NCBI RefSeq assembly: GCF_021603645.1
Contig: NZ_BQHJ01000001.1
Coordinates: 851,701 to 915,700 of the forward strand
Reading direction: 5' to 3'
Origin: Pseudomonas pseudonitroreducens
GTDB taxonomy: Bacteria > Pseudomonadota > Gammaproteobacteria > Pseudomonadales > Pseudomonadaceae
Length of the DNA stretch: 64,000 nucleotides
The notes below the pieces were generated by a model. The model was not told where the DNA came from. It saw only the letters and a list, made by a program, of their open reading frames with translations, and did not search any database. The position numbers were made by a program, and so were the translations under genes. This document shows, piece after piece, positions 9,011-18,433 of the stretch; the first letter of the stretch is position 1, and each line of letters opens with the position of its first letter.

Positions 9011-10093
9011 CTAGGCCGGTGTTGCGAAGAGATGGGCAGTGCCGCTGACGAACAGGTGCACTCGCGTGCCGATAGCAGGGCAATCCATCGCCGGCACTCT
9101 GACCGCAATCGTCAGGGCGGCCGGGCTGGCCTGCGCCCCGGCAGATGGCGCTTCGAGCTGGACCATCGCGGTGCACTTGTCGCCGCCGAAGTCGCTGCCG
9201 ACGACCACGGCGTAGCAGCCGTCCGGGCTGGTCGGGAACATGGCCTGCGGGCTCAGGTGCAGCTGCTCGGGGCGAAGGAGTATCTGCGCGTGTCCATTGG
9301 CGGCGTCCGCGCCGGCCCTGACCTTGCCCAGCGGGCATTCTGCCCAGCCGTCGTGAATGCGGGCTGGAAACACCAGGGCGTCACCGAGGAACGCAGCCGT
9401 CTCCTCGTCAGTCGGGCGCAGGTACAGCTCTTTCGGTGCCCCGGCCTGGATCAGGCGCCCCTGGCGAATGACCGCCAACTGGTCGCCGAAGGAAAGCGCT
9501 TCCTCCTGGTCATGGGTCACCAGGATGGCCGTCACGCCTGCGTCGTTCAGTACCTTCGAAACGGCCTTGCGCATGGTCACGCGCAAGCCACTGTCCAGGG
9601 CCGAGAACGGCTCGTCGAGCAGCATCAGTCTGGGGCTCTGGGCGAGCGCCCTGGCCAAGGCAACGCGCTGCTGCTGGCCGCCCGACAGTTCGTGTGGCCA
9701 ACGTGTCGCCATGGAGGTATTCAGCGAGACCATGTCCAGCAGCTCATGAATGCGTTGCGTGCGGCCCTGCATGCCTTTGGGCAGGCCGAAGCCGATGTTC
9801 TCGGCCACTGACAGGTGTGGGAAGAGTGCACCGTCCTGTGGAACGTAGCCGATGACCCGGCGGTGCGCCGGAACGAAGCTCTCGTCATCGGCCAGCGTGG
9901 TTTCGCCCAGCGTGATCGTGCCCAGATCGGGCACCTCGAAGCCGGCGATCAGGCGCAGCAGGGTGGTCTTGCCCGAGCCGGAGGGACCGACGATGGCCGC
10001 GCGACTTCCTGCCGGTACGGATAAGCTGAAGTTCTCGATCGCTGCATAGGGCCCGAAGAACCGGGAGACGGACTTCAGTTCAAGCGTACTCAT
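9011..10093 (-). CDS. fbpC: ferric-iron ABC transporter ATP-binding protein
   Basis: The 360-residue ATPase has Walker [12 protein letters not shown] (about 36-46), signature [15 protein letters not shown], Walker [13 protein letters not shown] and the switch His in THDQEEA, followed by a C-terminal TOBE-type region. It powers import through the adjacent two-domain permease. Its ATG overlaps the permease stop by 4 bp (ATGA), showing translational coupling. FbpC/AfuC proteins have this length and layout. A related polyamine or thiamine role is excluded mainly by the partner binding protein. Confidence 0.88.
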   Translation of the reverse strand: MSTLELKSVSRFFGPYAAIENFSLSVPAGSRAAIVGPSGSGKTTLLRLIAGFEVPDLGTITLGETTLADDESFVPAHRRVIGYVPQDGALFPHLSVAENIGFGLPKGMQGRTQRIHELLDMVSLNTSMATRWPHELSGGQQQRVALARALAQSPRLMLLDEPFSALDSGLRVTMRKAVSKVLNDAGVTAILVTHDQEEALSFGDQLAVIRQGRLIQAGAPKELYLRPTDEETAAFLGDALVFPARIHDGWAECPLGKVRAGADAANGHAQILLRPEQLHLSPQAMFPTSPDGCYAVVVGSDFGGDKCTAMVQLEAPSAGAQASPAALTIAVRVPAMDCPAIGTRVHLFVSGTAHLFATPA

Positions 10094-11706
10094 CGACCTG
10101 CTACTCGCTTGGATTGGTGGTAGAGAATCCCGGTCAGGGGGAGTGAAAGGAGGATCATCAGCAAGGCGTAAGGCGCCGCTGCGGCGTAATCGATCTCGCT
10201 GGTTTTTGACCAGAACGCGGTGGCGAGGGTGGAGGTGCCGCTCGGCGAAAGCAGCAAGGTCGCCGTCAGCTCATTGACGATGGCGAGGAACACCAGGGCG
10301 ACGCCCGCTGCCGCACCTGGCGCGGCAAACCGCAGGGTGACGCCGCAGAGGGCCTGCAGGGGAGTGCGACCCAGGCTGCGGGCGATGTTCTCCAGCTCGA
10401 CCGGAGCCTGGGCAAGACCGGCTCGCAGGCTCACCAGCGCACGTGGCAGGAACATCAAGACGTAGGCCAGCAGCACGGTGAACAGGGTCTGGTACAGCGG
10501 TTGCGCAAAGCGGATCGTCACGCTCACCAGCGCCAGCGCAATGACGATGCCGGGGAGCGCGCTGGCAATGTAGTTGCTGCCTTCGAGCAAGCGCTGGAAG
10601 CGGCTCGGTGCGCGCACCGAAATCCAGGCCATTGGCACCGCGGCAATGGTTGTGAGCAGCGCCCCGGCGGCGCCCAGCAGCACCGTCTGGCCAAGGCAGA
10701 CCAGCAGTTCGCTCGAGCTCCAGACGGCAACGCCACCCGCCCCGAGCCATTTCCCCAGCGTCACCAGCGGGACGCCCAGGGAGGCGGCGGTGAACCCCGC
10801 GCACAGCACCAGGACCAGCACCGAGCAGCGCCGCGAAAGTCGGGTCAGCGGCGCAGCGCGTGGGCTGCCGGAGCCGATCCGGGCGTAGCGCGCCGAGCCG
10901 CGGGTGGTGGATTCCAGGCTCAGCAGCAGCAGGCAGCCCAGGGCCAATACGCCTGCCAGCAGGTTAGCCGAAGGGCCGCTGAAGGACGACTGGAACTGGT
11001 CGAAGATTGCCGTCGTGAATGTGTCGAAGCGGATCAGCGCAAACAGGCCGTACTCGGCCAGCAGGTGCAGGGCGACCAGGAGTGATCCGCCCCAGATCGC
11101 CACCCGCAGCTGTGGCAGCACGACTCGCCAGAAAACCCTGGCAGGCGGATTGCCAAGTGACTCGGCGACATCCTCCAGGACCGGATCAAGCCGCCGCAGT
11201 GCCGCCGCCGCTGGCAGGTAGATGAACGGTGAATAGGCGATCAGCGAGACCAGCACTGCCGGGAACAATCCGTGAATCGAGGGCGCCAGGCTGATCCACG
11301 CATAACTGTGGACGAACGCCGGGATAGCCAGCGGGGCCACCACCAGCAAGGACAGCAGGCGCCTGCCGGGAAGAGTGCTGCGCTCTGTCAGCCAGGCCAT
11401 CGCGACGCCATGCAACACGCAAAGCGGCACGGTCAACGCAACCAGGATCACCGTGTTGTACAGCAGCTCCGCAACCCGTGGGCGGAACACCAGCTTGGAG
11501 ATGAGCGGGAGCCCGCCCTGAAAGCCCGCGGCAACCACGAAGAACAGCGGCAGCAAGGCGGCGGCGGAAACCACCAGGGCGGCTCCCAGCACCCAGGGGT
11601 GAGCCGATCGCTGGCGCCAGCGTCGCATCAGCCGGGTGGGCTGCCGCAATACCTTGCCGCGGCCGCCATGCAGGCGTGCATCGGGTTCGAATTGTTGTGC
11701 CGTCAC
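10090..11706 (-). CDS. fbpB: ferric-iron ABC transporter permease (fused two-domain)
   Basis: The 538-residue inner-membrane protein contains two copies of the binding-protein-dependent permease domain, about six helices each, as in FbpB/SfuB. The EAA-like coupling loops are visible around [20 protein letters not shown] and [17 protein letters not shown]. It starts with GTG immediately after the TAA of the binding-protein gene and overlaps the ATPase gene by 4 bp, so the three genes form one tightly packed operon. It forms the translocation path for periplasmically delivered ferric iron. Confidence 0.88.
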   Translation of the reverse strand: MTAQQFEPDARLHGGRGKVLRQPTRLMRRWRQRSAHPWVLGAALVVSAAALLPLFFVVAAGFQGGLPLISKLVFRPRVAELLYNTVILVALTVPLCVLHGVAMAWLTERSTLPGRRLLSLLVVAPLAIPAFVHSYAWISLAPSIHGLFPAVLVSLIAYSPFIYLPAAAALRRLDPVLEDVAESLGNPPARVFWRVVLPQLRVAIWGGSLLVALHLLAEYGLFALIRFDTFTTAIFDQFQSSFSGPSANLLAGVLALGCLLLLSLESTTRGSARYARIGSGSPRAAPLTRLSRRCSVLVLVLCAGFTAASLGVPLVTLGKWLGAGGVAVWSSSELLVCLGQTVLLGAAGALLTTIAAVPMAWISVRAPSRFQRLLEGSNYIASALPGIVIALALVSVTIRFAQPLYQTLFTVLLAYVLMFLPRALVSLRAGLAQAPVELENIARSLGRTPLQALCGVTLRFAAPGAAAGVALVFLAIVNELTATLLLSPSGTSTLATAFWSKTSEIDYAAAAPYALLMILLSLPLTGILYHQSKRVAGR

Positions 11707-12726
11707 TTAGAGCAGGCCTGCCTGAATCATCAGGTCCACGACCTTCTGGCTGTCCAGCCTGGATACGTCGATGACGGGGGCGTCCAGCTGGTCCAGCGGG
11801 ACCAGTTGCGGGTTCGACGGTTCACCTTCACCCACGGCATATTCGAACGAGGTGCCCTCCCGCAAGATGGCTTGCCCCTTCTTCCCGGTAATCCACTTGA
11901 GGAATGCCTGGGCTTGCTGAGGATGCTTGCTGGAAGCCAATACGCCGCCGCCCGACAGGCTGATGAAGGCGCCGGGGTCCTGGTTCCTGAAGTAGTGCAA
12001 TGCCGTGTGGTTACTGTTCTCCCCGGTCCTGGCCTGATCCCCGAAGAAGTAGTAGTGGTAGATCACCCCGGAATCGATCTGGCCGGCGTTGACGGCCTTC
12101 AGAACCGCATTGTTGCCGCGATAGTTCCTGGCGCCTGCCTTGAGCGAGTCGAGCCAGTCGAGCGTGGCTTGTTCGCCTTTCAGTTCGAGGAGCGCACCGA
12201 CGATCGCCTGGAAGTCCGCACCTGCCGCGGACGCGGACCAGCGGCCGATCCATTGCGGCTCGGCCAGCTCCAGCAGCGACTTCGGCAGTTCGGACTCTTT
12301 CACCCGGTCCTTGTTGTAGACGAACACAGTCGAGCGGGCCGCGATACCGACCCAGCGACCTTGCGCTGTCCGGAACGGCGCTGCGACCTGGGCAATCGTG
12401 CTCGGGTCGACGGGGGCAAAGAGCCCGGCATGATCGACCAGCATCATGGCTGGGGAGTTTTCGGTCAGGAAAACATCGGCAGGGGAGGCTTTGCCCTCCT
12501 GGACGATCTGGTTGCCCAGTTCGATGTCGTCACCCTTGCGCAGGGTGACCTTGATTCCGGTATCGCGAGTGAAGCCCTCGCTCCAGGCTTTGGTCAGTGA
12601 TTCGTGCTGGGCGTCGTAGACTACGATGCCCTCGTCGTCGGATGCCGCGTATGCCGTGCCGATGCCCAGCAACGCCGCAGTTCCGATTGCTATCAGGATC
12701 ACTAACGAGGCACCGTGCACTTTCAT
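11707..12726 (-). CDS. fbpA: periplasmic ferric-iron-binding protein
   Basis: The 339-residue exported protein has a signal peptide (LVILIAIGTAALLGIGTAYA) and the mature start IVVYDAQHESLTKAW typical of FbpA/AfuA/Idi. The iron-ligand tyrosine pair is visible in VIYHYYFFGDQ (about residue 230). The ATG at 12726 is preceded by GGAG; an upstream frame to 12771 would bury the signal peptide. It delivers Fe(III) to the FbpB/FbpC pair. A Fur-like box lies about 100 bp upstream, consistent with iron repression. The family also includes phosphonate and sulfate binders, but the tyrosine motif favours iron. Confidence 0.87.
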   Translation of the reverse strand: MKVHGASLVILIAIGTAALLGIGTAYAASDDEGIVVYDAQHESLTKAWSEGFTRDTGIKVTLRKGDDIELGNQIVQEGKASPADVFLTENSPAMMLVDHAGLFAPVDPSTIAQVAAPFRTAQGRWVGIAARSTVFVYNKDRVKESELPKSLLELAEPQWIGRWSASAAGADFQAIVGALLELKGEQATLDWLDSLKAGARNYRGNNAVLKAVNAGQIDSGVIYHYYFFGDQARTGENSNHTALHYFRNQDPGAFISLSGGGVLASSKHPQQAQAFLKWITGKKGQAILREGTSFEYAVGEGEPSNPQLVPLDQLDAPVIDVSRLDSQKVVDLMIQAGLL

Positions 12727-12829
12727 CAATCGCCGCTCCAATGGGTTCTTGTCGACGACGAGCAGGGCCACGCAGTGCCCGGATCGTCGCTCGCGAATGG
12801 CGGCGATATTGGCGTTATGGCTGTTAAGA

Positions 12830-12845
12830 AATTGTCATTCTCATT
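12830..12845 (-). promoter_or_regulatory. Fur-like box upstream of the iron ABC operon
   Basis: Read on the minus strand the site is AATGAGAATGACAATT, matching the Fur consensus AATGATAATCATTATC at 11 of 16 positions. It lies about 104 bp upstream of fbpA in a locally AT-rich stretch. Iron-dependent repression by Fur is therefore likely but unproven. Confidence 0.5.
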
Positions 12846-12967
12846 TGAAGCCTGCGTGATGAAAGCGCTGCCAACGACCCCGGGGCACGCGGTCGAGTGA
12901 ACGGCGCGAGGGCAACCTGCAGGTTGCTGCGTCCGTCACGCCAATGGCGGCGTTCGAACCTCGGGAG

Positions 12968-12993
12968 GCCTGGCTCCTGAAGGCGAGCCAGGC
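12968..12993. terminator. hairpin downstream of the DUF3313 gene
   Basis: GCCTGGCTC (12968-12976) and GAGCCAGGC (12985-12993) form a perfect 9-bp stem with an 8-nt loop, 9 bp beyond the stop of the minus-strand lipoprotein gene. There is no strong T-run. Confidence 0.5.
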
Positions 12994-13001
12994 TCCGGGC
13001 A

Positions 13002-13667
13002 TCACTTGCGCTTGAGTTGCTCGTAGGACTTGACCATGTCCCGCGCCCAGGTATCGAGCAGGGCCTTGGCATCGTTGGCGGACATGACCTGGGAGGAGTT
13101 TTCCAGTTCGGTGCCGGCGCCCTTGCGCACCACTTCGGCGACCACCTTGCCGTCGCTGCCGTCGAGGAAGGCCGCTTCGGTGGCGATGCTGGTGTCCTGG
13201 TCGCGGATGCCCGTCGCGGTGCTGACGCCAGCGGCGATCAAGGCGATGGGAATCACCTCGTAAGGCTGCAGGCCCTTGGTGGCGGCACTCACGGCGGTGA
13301 TCGCCGGGCGCACGATCAGCACACCCTGCCCAGGACCGTCAGCCAGCGGCAGGACCTTGGAGAATTGCGTCTTCAGCGTCTGGTCGTAGTACTGGGTGAT
13401 GCCGCTCAGGGTGCTCTGCGGGATTTTCTCGCTGGGTTGGGGTTGCGGGTAGAGCTGGCTGGGTTCGACATACACGCTGGTGAACTGGCTGACGTCGATA
13501 CCAGGCTTGATCCAGCGCATCACCGGGGCGCCGGAGGGCGATTTTTCTTCCTTGAGGACGCTGTAGTCCTTGAGGAAGCCGGAGTATTTCTCGGGCTCGA
13601 CGTACTTGCTTGCGCAGCCGGCGAGGGTGAGGGAAGCCAGGCACAGGGCCAGGATTTTGCTGTGCAT
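13002..13667 (-). CDS. DUF3313-family lipoprotein
   Basis: The 221-residue protein has a lipoprotein signal (ALCLASLTLAGCASKYVEP, cysteine near residue 17) and a mature domain of the DUF3313 family. Visible family features are IDVSQFTSVYVEPSQLYP and a C-terminal WARDMVKSYEQLKRK helix. The ATG at 13667 follows AAGGAG; longer frames upstream are not supported. It is encoded just downstream of the FadL-like porin on the same strand and may be co-transcribed. A second DUF3313 lipoprotein lies at 42587-43357. The family has no established biochemical role that I know of. Confidence 0.8.
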   Translation of the reverse strand: MHSKILALCLASLTLAGCASKYVEPEKYSGFLKDYSVLKEEKSPSGAPVMRWIKPGIDVSQFTSVYVEPSQLYPQPQPSEKIPQSTLSGITQYYDQTLKTQFSKVLPLADGPGQGVLIVRPAITAVSAATKGLQPYEVIPIALIAAGVSTATGIRDQDTSIATEAAFLDGSDGKVVAEVVRKGAGTELENSSQVMSANDAKALLDTWARDMVKSYEQLKRK

Positions 13668-13743
13668 CGAGTCGCTCCTTATAGGTACTGCAGGTGTTGG
13701 GTCGCGTTCTTCGTCGCGTGAGTGCTGCTTCTGCCGCGGAATA

Positions 13744-15045
13744 TCAGAAGCGCCAGGTCGCACCGCCGCCAAGGATGTGCAGGGCGGCGTTGCGATAGGT
13801 ACCGGAAAGGGTTTCGCCGGAGCGTGACTTGGTCTGCTCGTCGTCCATGTCGCCGAGCCACACCAGGGTATAGGCCAGGTGCAGGTCGAGCCCTTCGTCA
13901 AGCTGGTAGTTCACCCCGGTCGCCAGGCGCCAGGCTTCGCCCATGGGGTTGTCCACGGTGCGGTCCTTGTCGTCCACCGCCGAGCTGTCGTAGCCCAGCC
14001 CCATGCTCCAGCGCAGGCGGGGATTGGCCTGGTACTGGGCGCCGAGCGAGGCGTGCCAGGTGTCCTTGTACTGGCGGTCGACGGTGCGGTCGACGCCGCC
14101 GGCGTTGGCATCGACCTCCACGCCGATCTGGCCGAAGTCGCTCCAGTCCTGCCAGCCCAGGCTGCCCAGCAGCTTCCATTGCGGGTCGAGCTGGTGGGCG
14201 ATGCTCAGGGTCGCTGTCTGCGGGATGTTCATGTCCAGCTCGAGGGAGTCGACGTCCAGGCGATTCAGCGCGGCATTGATGATCGGGTTGCTGACCTTGC
14301 GTACATCGGGGCTGTCCTTGAACTCCAGCTTGACCTTGCTGGTGTAGGCGAAACCGATCTGCGTACTGTCGCTCAGGTGGTAGAGCAGGCCGAGGTTGAC
14401 TCCGGTGCCAACGTCGGTGTCCTTGTATTCCAGCTGGCCGTCGGGGCGGTCGCGCAACCCGAGCAGGTTGTTGTTGATCGCCATCTCGGTGCGGTAGTAG
14501 CCATAGACGATGCGCGGGCCGATGCCGACCGTGAGCTGGTCGGTGAACTTGTGCGCCAGGGTCGGCTGGAAGGACACACCGATGATCGCCGCCTCCTGGG
14601 TGAAATAGCGCCCGGCCCAGTCGTCGTCATAGTCCAGCGCCAGGCCGAAGTTGCCGTACATGCCGAAGCCGATGGCCGAGCGGTCGTCGACCTGGTGGCT
14701 GATGAACAGGCTGGAGCCGGGCAGCCATTGCAGGGCATTGCCGCCTTCGTTGCCATCGAACTGATTGTTGCTGTCGCGGGAGAAGCGGATGTCGCCGAGG
14801 ATCACCTGGGCGTTGGCGTTGATCTGCGTGCCCTTGAGCTCGGCGATGCCGGCCGGGTTGCTCATCAGCACGCTGGGGTCGTTGGCCAATGCCGCGGAGC
14901 CGGCGTTGGCGAGGCCGTTGCCTTCCTGCCCGGTTTCGTAGATCAGGATGCCGCCCGCCAGCGCAGGGCTGCTCAGGCAAGCCAGGAAAACTGTCGACAG
15001 CAGATAAACAGAAGCAGGCTTGGTTCGTGGGTGATCCGCGTTCAT
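13744..15045 (-). CDS. FadL/OmpP1-family outer-membrane transport protein
   Basis: The 433-residue protein has a signal peptide ending SSPALA and a mature start GGILIYETGQEGNGLANAGS, followed by the family motif ALANDPSVLMSNPAGIAEL (the NPA box of the FadL hatch domain). The remainder alternates like a 14-strand beta barrel and ends in ILGGGATWRF with terminal Phe. FadL-type porins admit long-chain fatty acids, aromatics or other hydrophobic molecules by lateral diffusion. The ATG at 15045 has CGGAG upstream. It is transcribed away from the sulfatase gene, with tandem 21-bp sites in the shared intergenic region. Confidence 0.87.
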   Translation of the reverse strand: MNADHPRTKPASVYLLSTVFLACLSSPALAGGILIYETGQEGNGLANAGSAALANDPSVLMSNPAGIAELKGTQINANAQVILGDIRFSRDSNNQFDGNEGGNALQWLPGSSLFISHQVDDRSAIGFGMYGNFGLALDYDDDWAGRYFTQEAAIIGVSFQPTLAHKFTDQLTVGIGPRIVYGYYRTEMAINNNLLGLRDRPDGQLEYKDTDVGTGVNLGLLYHLSDSTQIGFAYTSKVKLEFKDSPDVRKVSNPIINAALNRLDVDSLELDMNIPQTATLSIAHQLDPQWKLLGSLGWQDWSDFGQIGVEVDANAGGVDRTVDRQYKDTWHASLGAQYQANPRLRWSMGLGYDSSAVDDKDRTVDNPMGEAWRLATGVNYQLDEGLDLHLAYTLVWLGDMDDEQTKSRSGETLSGTYRNAALHILGGGATWRF

Positions 15046-15416
15046 CTGGCGCTCCGAGTGCATGCCGTTACCAACCGCCACGAATGCAGGCCTGTGGCGG
15101 CTCAATGCTCCGAATGCTGTCTGGAGTCGACTGCTGCTTCCCCATCGAGAGGGGACTGTGGAATCAGCCTAGATAGCCAAATGCGATGTGCAAGCCGACT
15201 TTAGGTTCCGGGTGAAATTAATGCGCAGCGCATGGCCTCTCCGGGTGCATGCCATTTGCTCGGCTACGCCGGGCAGTGCGTAGGCCAGGAGGCGTCTCGC
15301 TGACGTGAAATGAAAAAAACCTGACGTGAAAAGCCAAGAAAACAGGTGCGCTTCTTCCGAACACTTGCAGGCAATAACAACGCTGCAGCGGCCGGTGCCG
15401 AATGTAGGAGATCGCC
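15046..15416. other. divergent intergenic region, FadL porin / small peptide
   Basis: This 371-bp region separates the FadL-like gene (minus) from the small exported peptide (plus). It holds the tandem 21-bp direct repeats described at 15299-15340 and an AT-rich patch around them. I see no further gene. Promoters for both directions should lie here. Confidence 0.5.
15299..15340 (+). promoter_or_regulatory. tandem 21-bp AraC-type sites (site A)
   Basis: Two consecutive 21-bp units start at 15299 and 15320 and share CTGACGTGAAA. They match the core SCTGRCGTSAAATGACAA found at 58020, 58041, 58164, 58185, 62159 and 62180. Direct repeats two helical turns apart are typical of AraC/XylS activators. 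The repeat ends 76 bp before the small peptide start; the equivalent gap before the cupin gene is 77 bp. Confidence 0.65.
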
Positions 15417-15563
15417 ATGCGCTTATTGGCTTGCCTGTTCCTTGTCGCGGCAGTCGGGCTTTCCTGTGCCGCCACTCAGGACCATGTGCCGACACCCAGG
15501 GCCGATACGGCAGGGCTCGGGGGAATCCCGGCCAGCGTAGGTGACATCTTCAATCGATTCTGA
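15417..15563 (+). CDS. 48-residue predicted exported peptide
   Basis: A short frame encodes a protein beginning MRLLACLFLVAAVGLSCAAT, a plausible signal peptide, followed by a roughly 27-residue mature segment containing TAGLGGIPASVGDIFNRF. A good ribosome binding site, TAGGAG, precedes the ATG by 6 bp, and tandem regulatory sites lie 76 bp upstream. It ends 50 bp before the sulfatase start on the same strand, so it may be the first gene of that transcript. The cysteine context is not a canonical lipobox. I do not recognise a family, and conservation would need checking. Confidence 0.5.
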   Translation: MRLLACLFLVAAVGLSCAATQDHVPTPRADTAGLGGIPASVGDIFNRF

Positions 15564-15612
15564 GCGCTGCGCCGAAACCAGCCCAACTCCCTGCAACAAG
15601 GCTATAACAACA

Positions 15613-17166
15613 ATGAAATCGGGTTCTCGTCTGGCTCATTGGTGTGGCATCGCCACGCTCATGCTTGCATGCATGTCCTCGCCGACAGCGCTACTGGCTG
15701 CTGACAAGCCGAATATCCTGGTCATCTTCGGCGACGACATCGGCATCACCAACATCAGCAAGTACAGCTACGGAATGATGGGCTACAAGACGCCCAACAT
15801 AGATCGCCTGGCCAACGAGGGCGTGATGTTCACCGACTACTACGGTGAGCAGAGCTGCACCGCCGGACGTGCGGCCTTCATCACCGGCCAGCACCCGGTG
15901 CGCACCGGCCTGACCAAGGTCGGAATCCCCGGCTCGCCGATCGGCATCCAGAAAGAGGACCCGACGCTGGCCGAGCTGCTCAAGCCGCTGGGCTACATGA
16001 CCGGCCAGTTCGGCAAGAACCACCTGGGCGACCGCGACGAGTTCCTTCCCACCAACCACGGCTTCGACGAGTTCTTCGGCAATCTCTACCACCTCAATGC
16101 CGAAGAGGGGCCGGAAGACCCTGACTGGACGAAGAACCCGGCCATCGACAAGCTGATCCACCCGCGCGGCGTCATCCACAGCACCGCCGACGGCAAGATC
16201 GAGGACCTTGGCGCGCTCAACAGCAAGCGCATGGAAACGATCGACGAAGAATTCCTGCAAGCCTCGAAGAACTTCATCGACAAGGCGGTCAAGGCCGACA
16301 AACCCTTCTTCGTCTGGTTCAACTCCAGCCGCATGCACTACTACACGCACATCAGCGACAAGGTGGCGGGCAAGTCCGGGCAGGATTTCTACAACGACGG
16401 CATGCTCGAGCACGATGGCCACGTCGGCCAGTTGCTCAAGCAACTCGACGACCTGGGCGTGAGCGAAAACACCATCGTGCTCTACACCACCGACAACGGC
16501 GTGCACTTCAACCAGTGGCCGGATGCGGGTATCACGCCGTTCCGCGGCGAGAAGAACACCAACTGGGAGGGTGGTTTCCGGGTGCCGGCCATCGTCCGCT
16601 GGCCGAATCACTTCAAGGCCGGTGAGGTGTCCAACGACATCATGTCCGCCCAGGACTGGCTGCCGACGCTGATGGCCGCCGCGGGCGTCAGCGACGTCAA
16701 GGAGCAGTTGCTCAAGGGCTACCAGGCCGGGCCGAAGCAGTTCAAGGTCCACCTGGACGGCTACAACTTCCTGCCCTACCTGGAGGGCAGAAGCGAGAAG
16801 GGTCCGCGCACCGACTTCTACTATTTCAGCGATGATGGCAAGTTGCTCGGCATGCGCGATGGCGACTGGAAGGTGGTGTTCTCCGAGCAGCGCGCGAAGC
16901 GCTTCGACGTGTGGCGCGACCCCTTCGTCGACCTGCGGATTCCCAAGGTCTTCAACCTGCGGCGCGATCCGTTCGAGCGCGCCGACACCGACTCCAACAG
17001 CTACAACGTCTGGTGGGACAAGAAGGTGGCAGTGGTGGCCTTGCCGGCGATGATCCGTGTCCAGCAGTTCCTCACCACGTTCAAGGAGTTCCCGCCGCGC
17101 CAGCGCCCGGCCACTTTCACCGTGGACCAGATGCTCGAGAAGTTCATGCACTACCAGGAGCAGTGA
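15613..17166 (+). CDS. exported arylsulfatase-family sulfatase (copy 1)
   Basis: The 517-residue type I sulfatase hydrolyses sulfate esters. A signal peptide (to about ALLAA, residue 30) predicts a periplasmic or secreted location. Metal-binding D41/D42 lie in LVIFGDDIG. The catalytic motif SCTAGR has C82, to be converted to formylglycine. GKNHLGD and TTDNGVHFNQW supply further active-site residues. The ATG at 15613 begins a good signal peptide; a GTG at 15541 would add 24 unlikely residues. No formylglycine-generating enzyme is in the window. Close paralogues lie at 24875 and, more distantly, 44565. Confidence 0.9.
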   Translation: MKSGSRLAHWCGIATLMLACMSSPTALLAADKPNILVIFGDDIGITNISKYSYGMMGYKTPNIDRLANEGVMFTDYYGEQSCTAGRAAFITGQHPVRTGLTKVGIPGSPIGIQKEDPTLAELLKPLGYMTGQFGKNHLGDRDEFLPTNHGFDEFFGNLYHLNAEEGPEDPDWTKNPAIDKLIHPRGVIHSTADGKIEDLGALNSKRMETIDEEFLQASKNFIDKAVKADKPFFVWFNSSRMHYYTHISDKVAGKSGQDFYNDGMLEHDGHVGQLLKQLDDLGVSENTIVLYTTDNGVHFNQWPDAGITPFRGEKNTNWEGGFRVPAIVRWPNHFKAGEVSNDIMSAQDWLPTLMAAAGVSDVKEQLLKGYQAGPKQFKVHLDGYNFLPYLEGRSEKGPRTDFYYFSDDGKLLGMRDGDWKVVFSEQRAKRFDVWRDPFVDLRIPKVFNLRRDPFERADTDSNSYNVWWDKKVAVVALPAMIRVQQFLTTFKEFPPRQRPATFTVDQMLEKFMHYQEQ

Positions 17167-17190
17167 GCGTTCCCCGGCGCCGCTGCACGT

Positions 17191-17216
17191 GGCCCGCGCG
17201 CATTGCTGCGCGGGCC
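17191..17216 (+). terminator. hairpin after sulfatase 1
   Basis: GGCCCGCGC (17191-17199) and GCGCGGGCC (17208-17216) form a perfect 9-bp GC stem 25 bp after the sulfatase stop. There is no T-run. It probably separates the sulfatase transcript from the MoxR operon. Confidence 0.5.
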
Positions 17217-17439
17217 TCGCACTGCTCGAAGTGGCGATGGCGCAAGCCAGGAACGCCAGGCACGCTGCCGCCAGCGGCTGTGGTTCTGCCGGTTCGCAGT
17301 ATGGCAACGCGCTTCCATAGCGAAGTGCTGCAAGCGGGCTACTGTTATCCAGCAGGCCGTGGCACGGCAGTGTGTCTGGAGGGCAGCTCCAGTACGCCAG
17401 CGGCAAGGACCCCGAACCCACGGTACAAGGATCATCCCC

Positions 17440-18420
17440 GTGTCCACGCGTGAACAGATTGCTGGCCTGGAGGCTGCCGTATCGGCGCAGGTCCTCGGCC
17501 AGGAAGAAACCGTCCGGCACATCCTGCTGGGCCTGCTGGCCAATGGTCACGTCCTGCTGGAGAGTCTGCCCGGCCTGGCCAAGACCCGCACCGTCAAGGC
17601 GCTGTCGCGCCACCTCGATGCGCGCATGAGCCGCGTGCAGTTCACCCCCGACCTGCTGCCGTCGGATATCACCGGCGCCGAGATCCTCCAGCAGACCGAG
17701 CAGGGCAACCAGCTGAAGTTCCAGCCCGGCCCTCTGTTCGGCAACGTCATCCTCGCCGACGAGATCAACCGCGCGCCGGCCAAGGTCCAGGCGGCGCTGC
17801 TCGAGGCCATGGAAGAGCGCCAGATCACCGTGGCCGGGCAGACGCACCGCATGCCGGGGCTGTTCATGGTGCTGGCGACGCAGAACCCCATCGAGCAGGA
17901 GGGCACCTACCCGCTGCCCGAAGCGCAGATGGACCGCTTCCTGATGAAGCTGCTGATCGACTACCCCAAGGTCGAGGACGAGTCGCGCGTGCTGCAACTG
18001 GTGCGTACCGAGGAACGCCGCCAGCAGTCCGCCGAGGCGCCCGCCGAGCTCACCCCGCTCGCCCAGGAGACGCTGTTCGCCGCACGCCGGGAGGTGGGCG
18101 ACGTGCACGTCGCCGCCGCCATCGACCGCTACCTGATCGACCTGATCAATGCCACGCGCCGCCCGGCCGATTACGACGCCGACCTGGCCCGCTGGCTGAA
18201 GGTCGGTGCCAGTCCGCGTGGCGGCATCAGCCTGGACCGGGTCGCCCGCGCGCACGCCTGGATGGCCGGCAACGACTATGTGACGCCCGACGATGTGTGC
18301 GCTGTCGTGCATCCGGTGCTGCGCCATCGCCTGCTGCTGTCCTATGACGCAGTGGCCGATGGCGTCGGCGCCGATCAGGTGATCGACCGGCTGCTCGACA
18401 AAGTCGCGATTCCAGCCTGA
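17440..18420 (+). CDS. MoxR-family AAA+ ATPase
   Basis: The 326-residue ATPase has a MoxR-type P-loop (LESLPGLAKTRTVK), Walker B VILADEINRAP, sensor 1 VLATQNPIEQEGTYPLPEAQ and a C-terminal lid. MoxR proteins act as chaperone-like ATPases with VWA partners to mature or insert specific enzymes. I chose GTG at 17440, which follows AAGG and matches the usual N-terminus; the frame remains open upstream to 17203 without support. It is the first gene of a six-gene operon with tight overlaps, flanked on both sides by sulfatase genes. Confidence 0.9.
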   Translation: MSTREQIAGLEAAVSAQVLGQEETVRHILLGLLANGHVLLESLPGLAKTRTVKALSRHLDARMSRVQFTPDLLPSDITGAEILQQTEQGNQLKFQPGPLFGNVILADEINRAPAKVQAALLEAMEERQITVAGQTHRMPGLFMVLATQNPIEQEGTYPLPEAQMDRFLMKLLIDYPKVEDESRVLQLVRTEERRQQSAEAPAELTPLAQETLFAARREVGDVHVAAAIDRYLIDLINATRRPADYDADLARWLKVGASPRGGISLDRVARAHAWMAGNDYVTPDDVCAVVHPVLRHRLLLSYDAVADGVGADQVIDRLLDKVAIPA

Positions 18421-18433
18421 GGAGAATGCGCCG

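Noticed and set aside
17203-17439. Upstream extension of the MoxR frame
   Set aside because: The added residues contain no conserved MoxR sequence, while GTG 17440 has a ribosome binding site and a normal N-terminus.
15691-18327. 878-codon minus-strand open frame across sulfatase 1 and moxR
   Set aside because: It is antisense to two well-supported genes and shows no domain motif.
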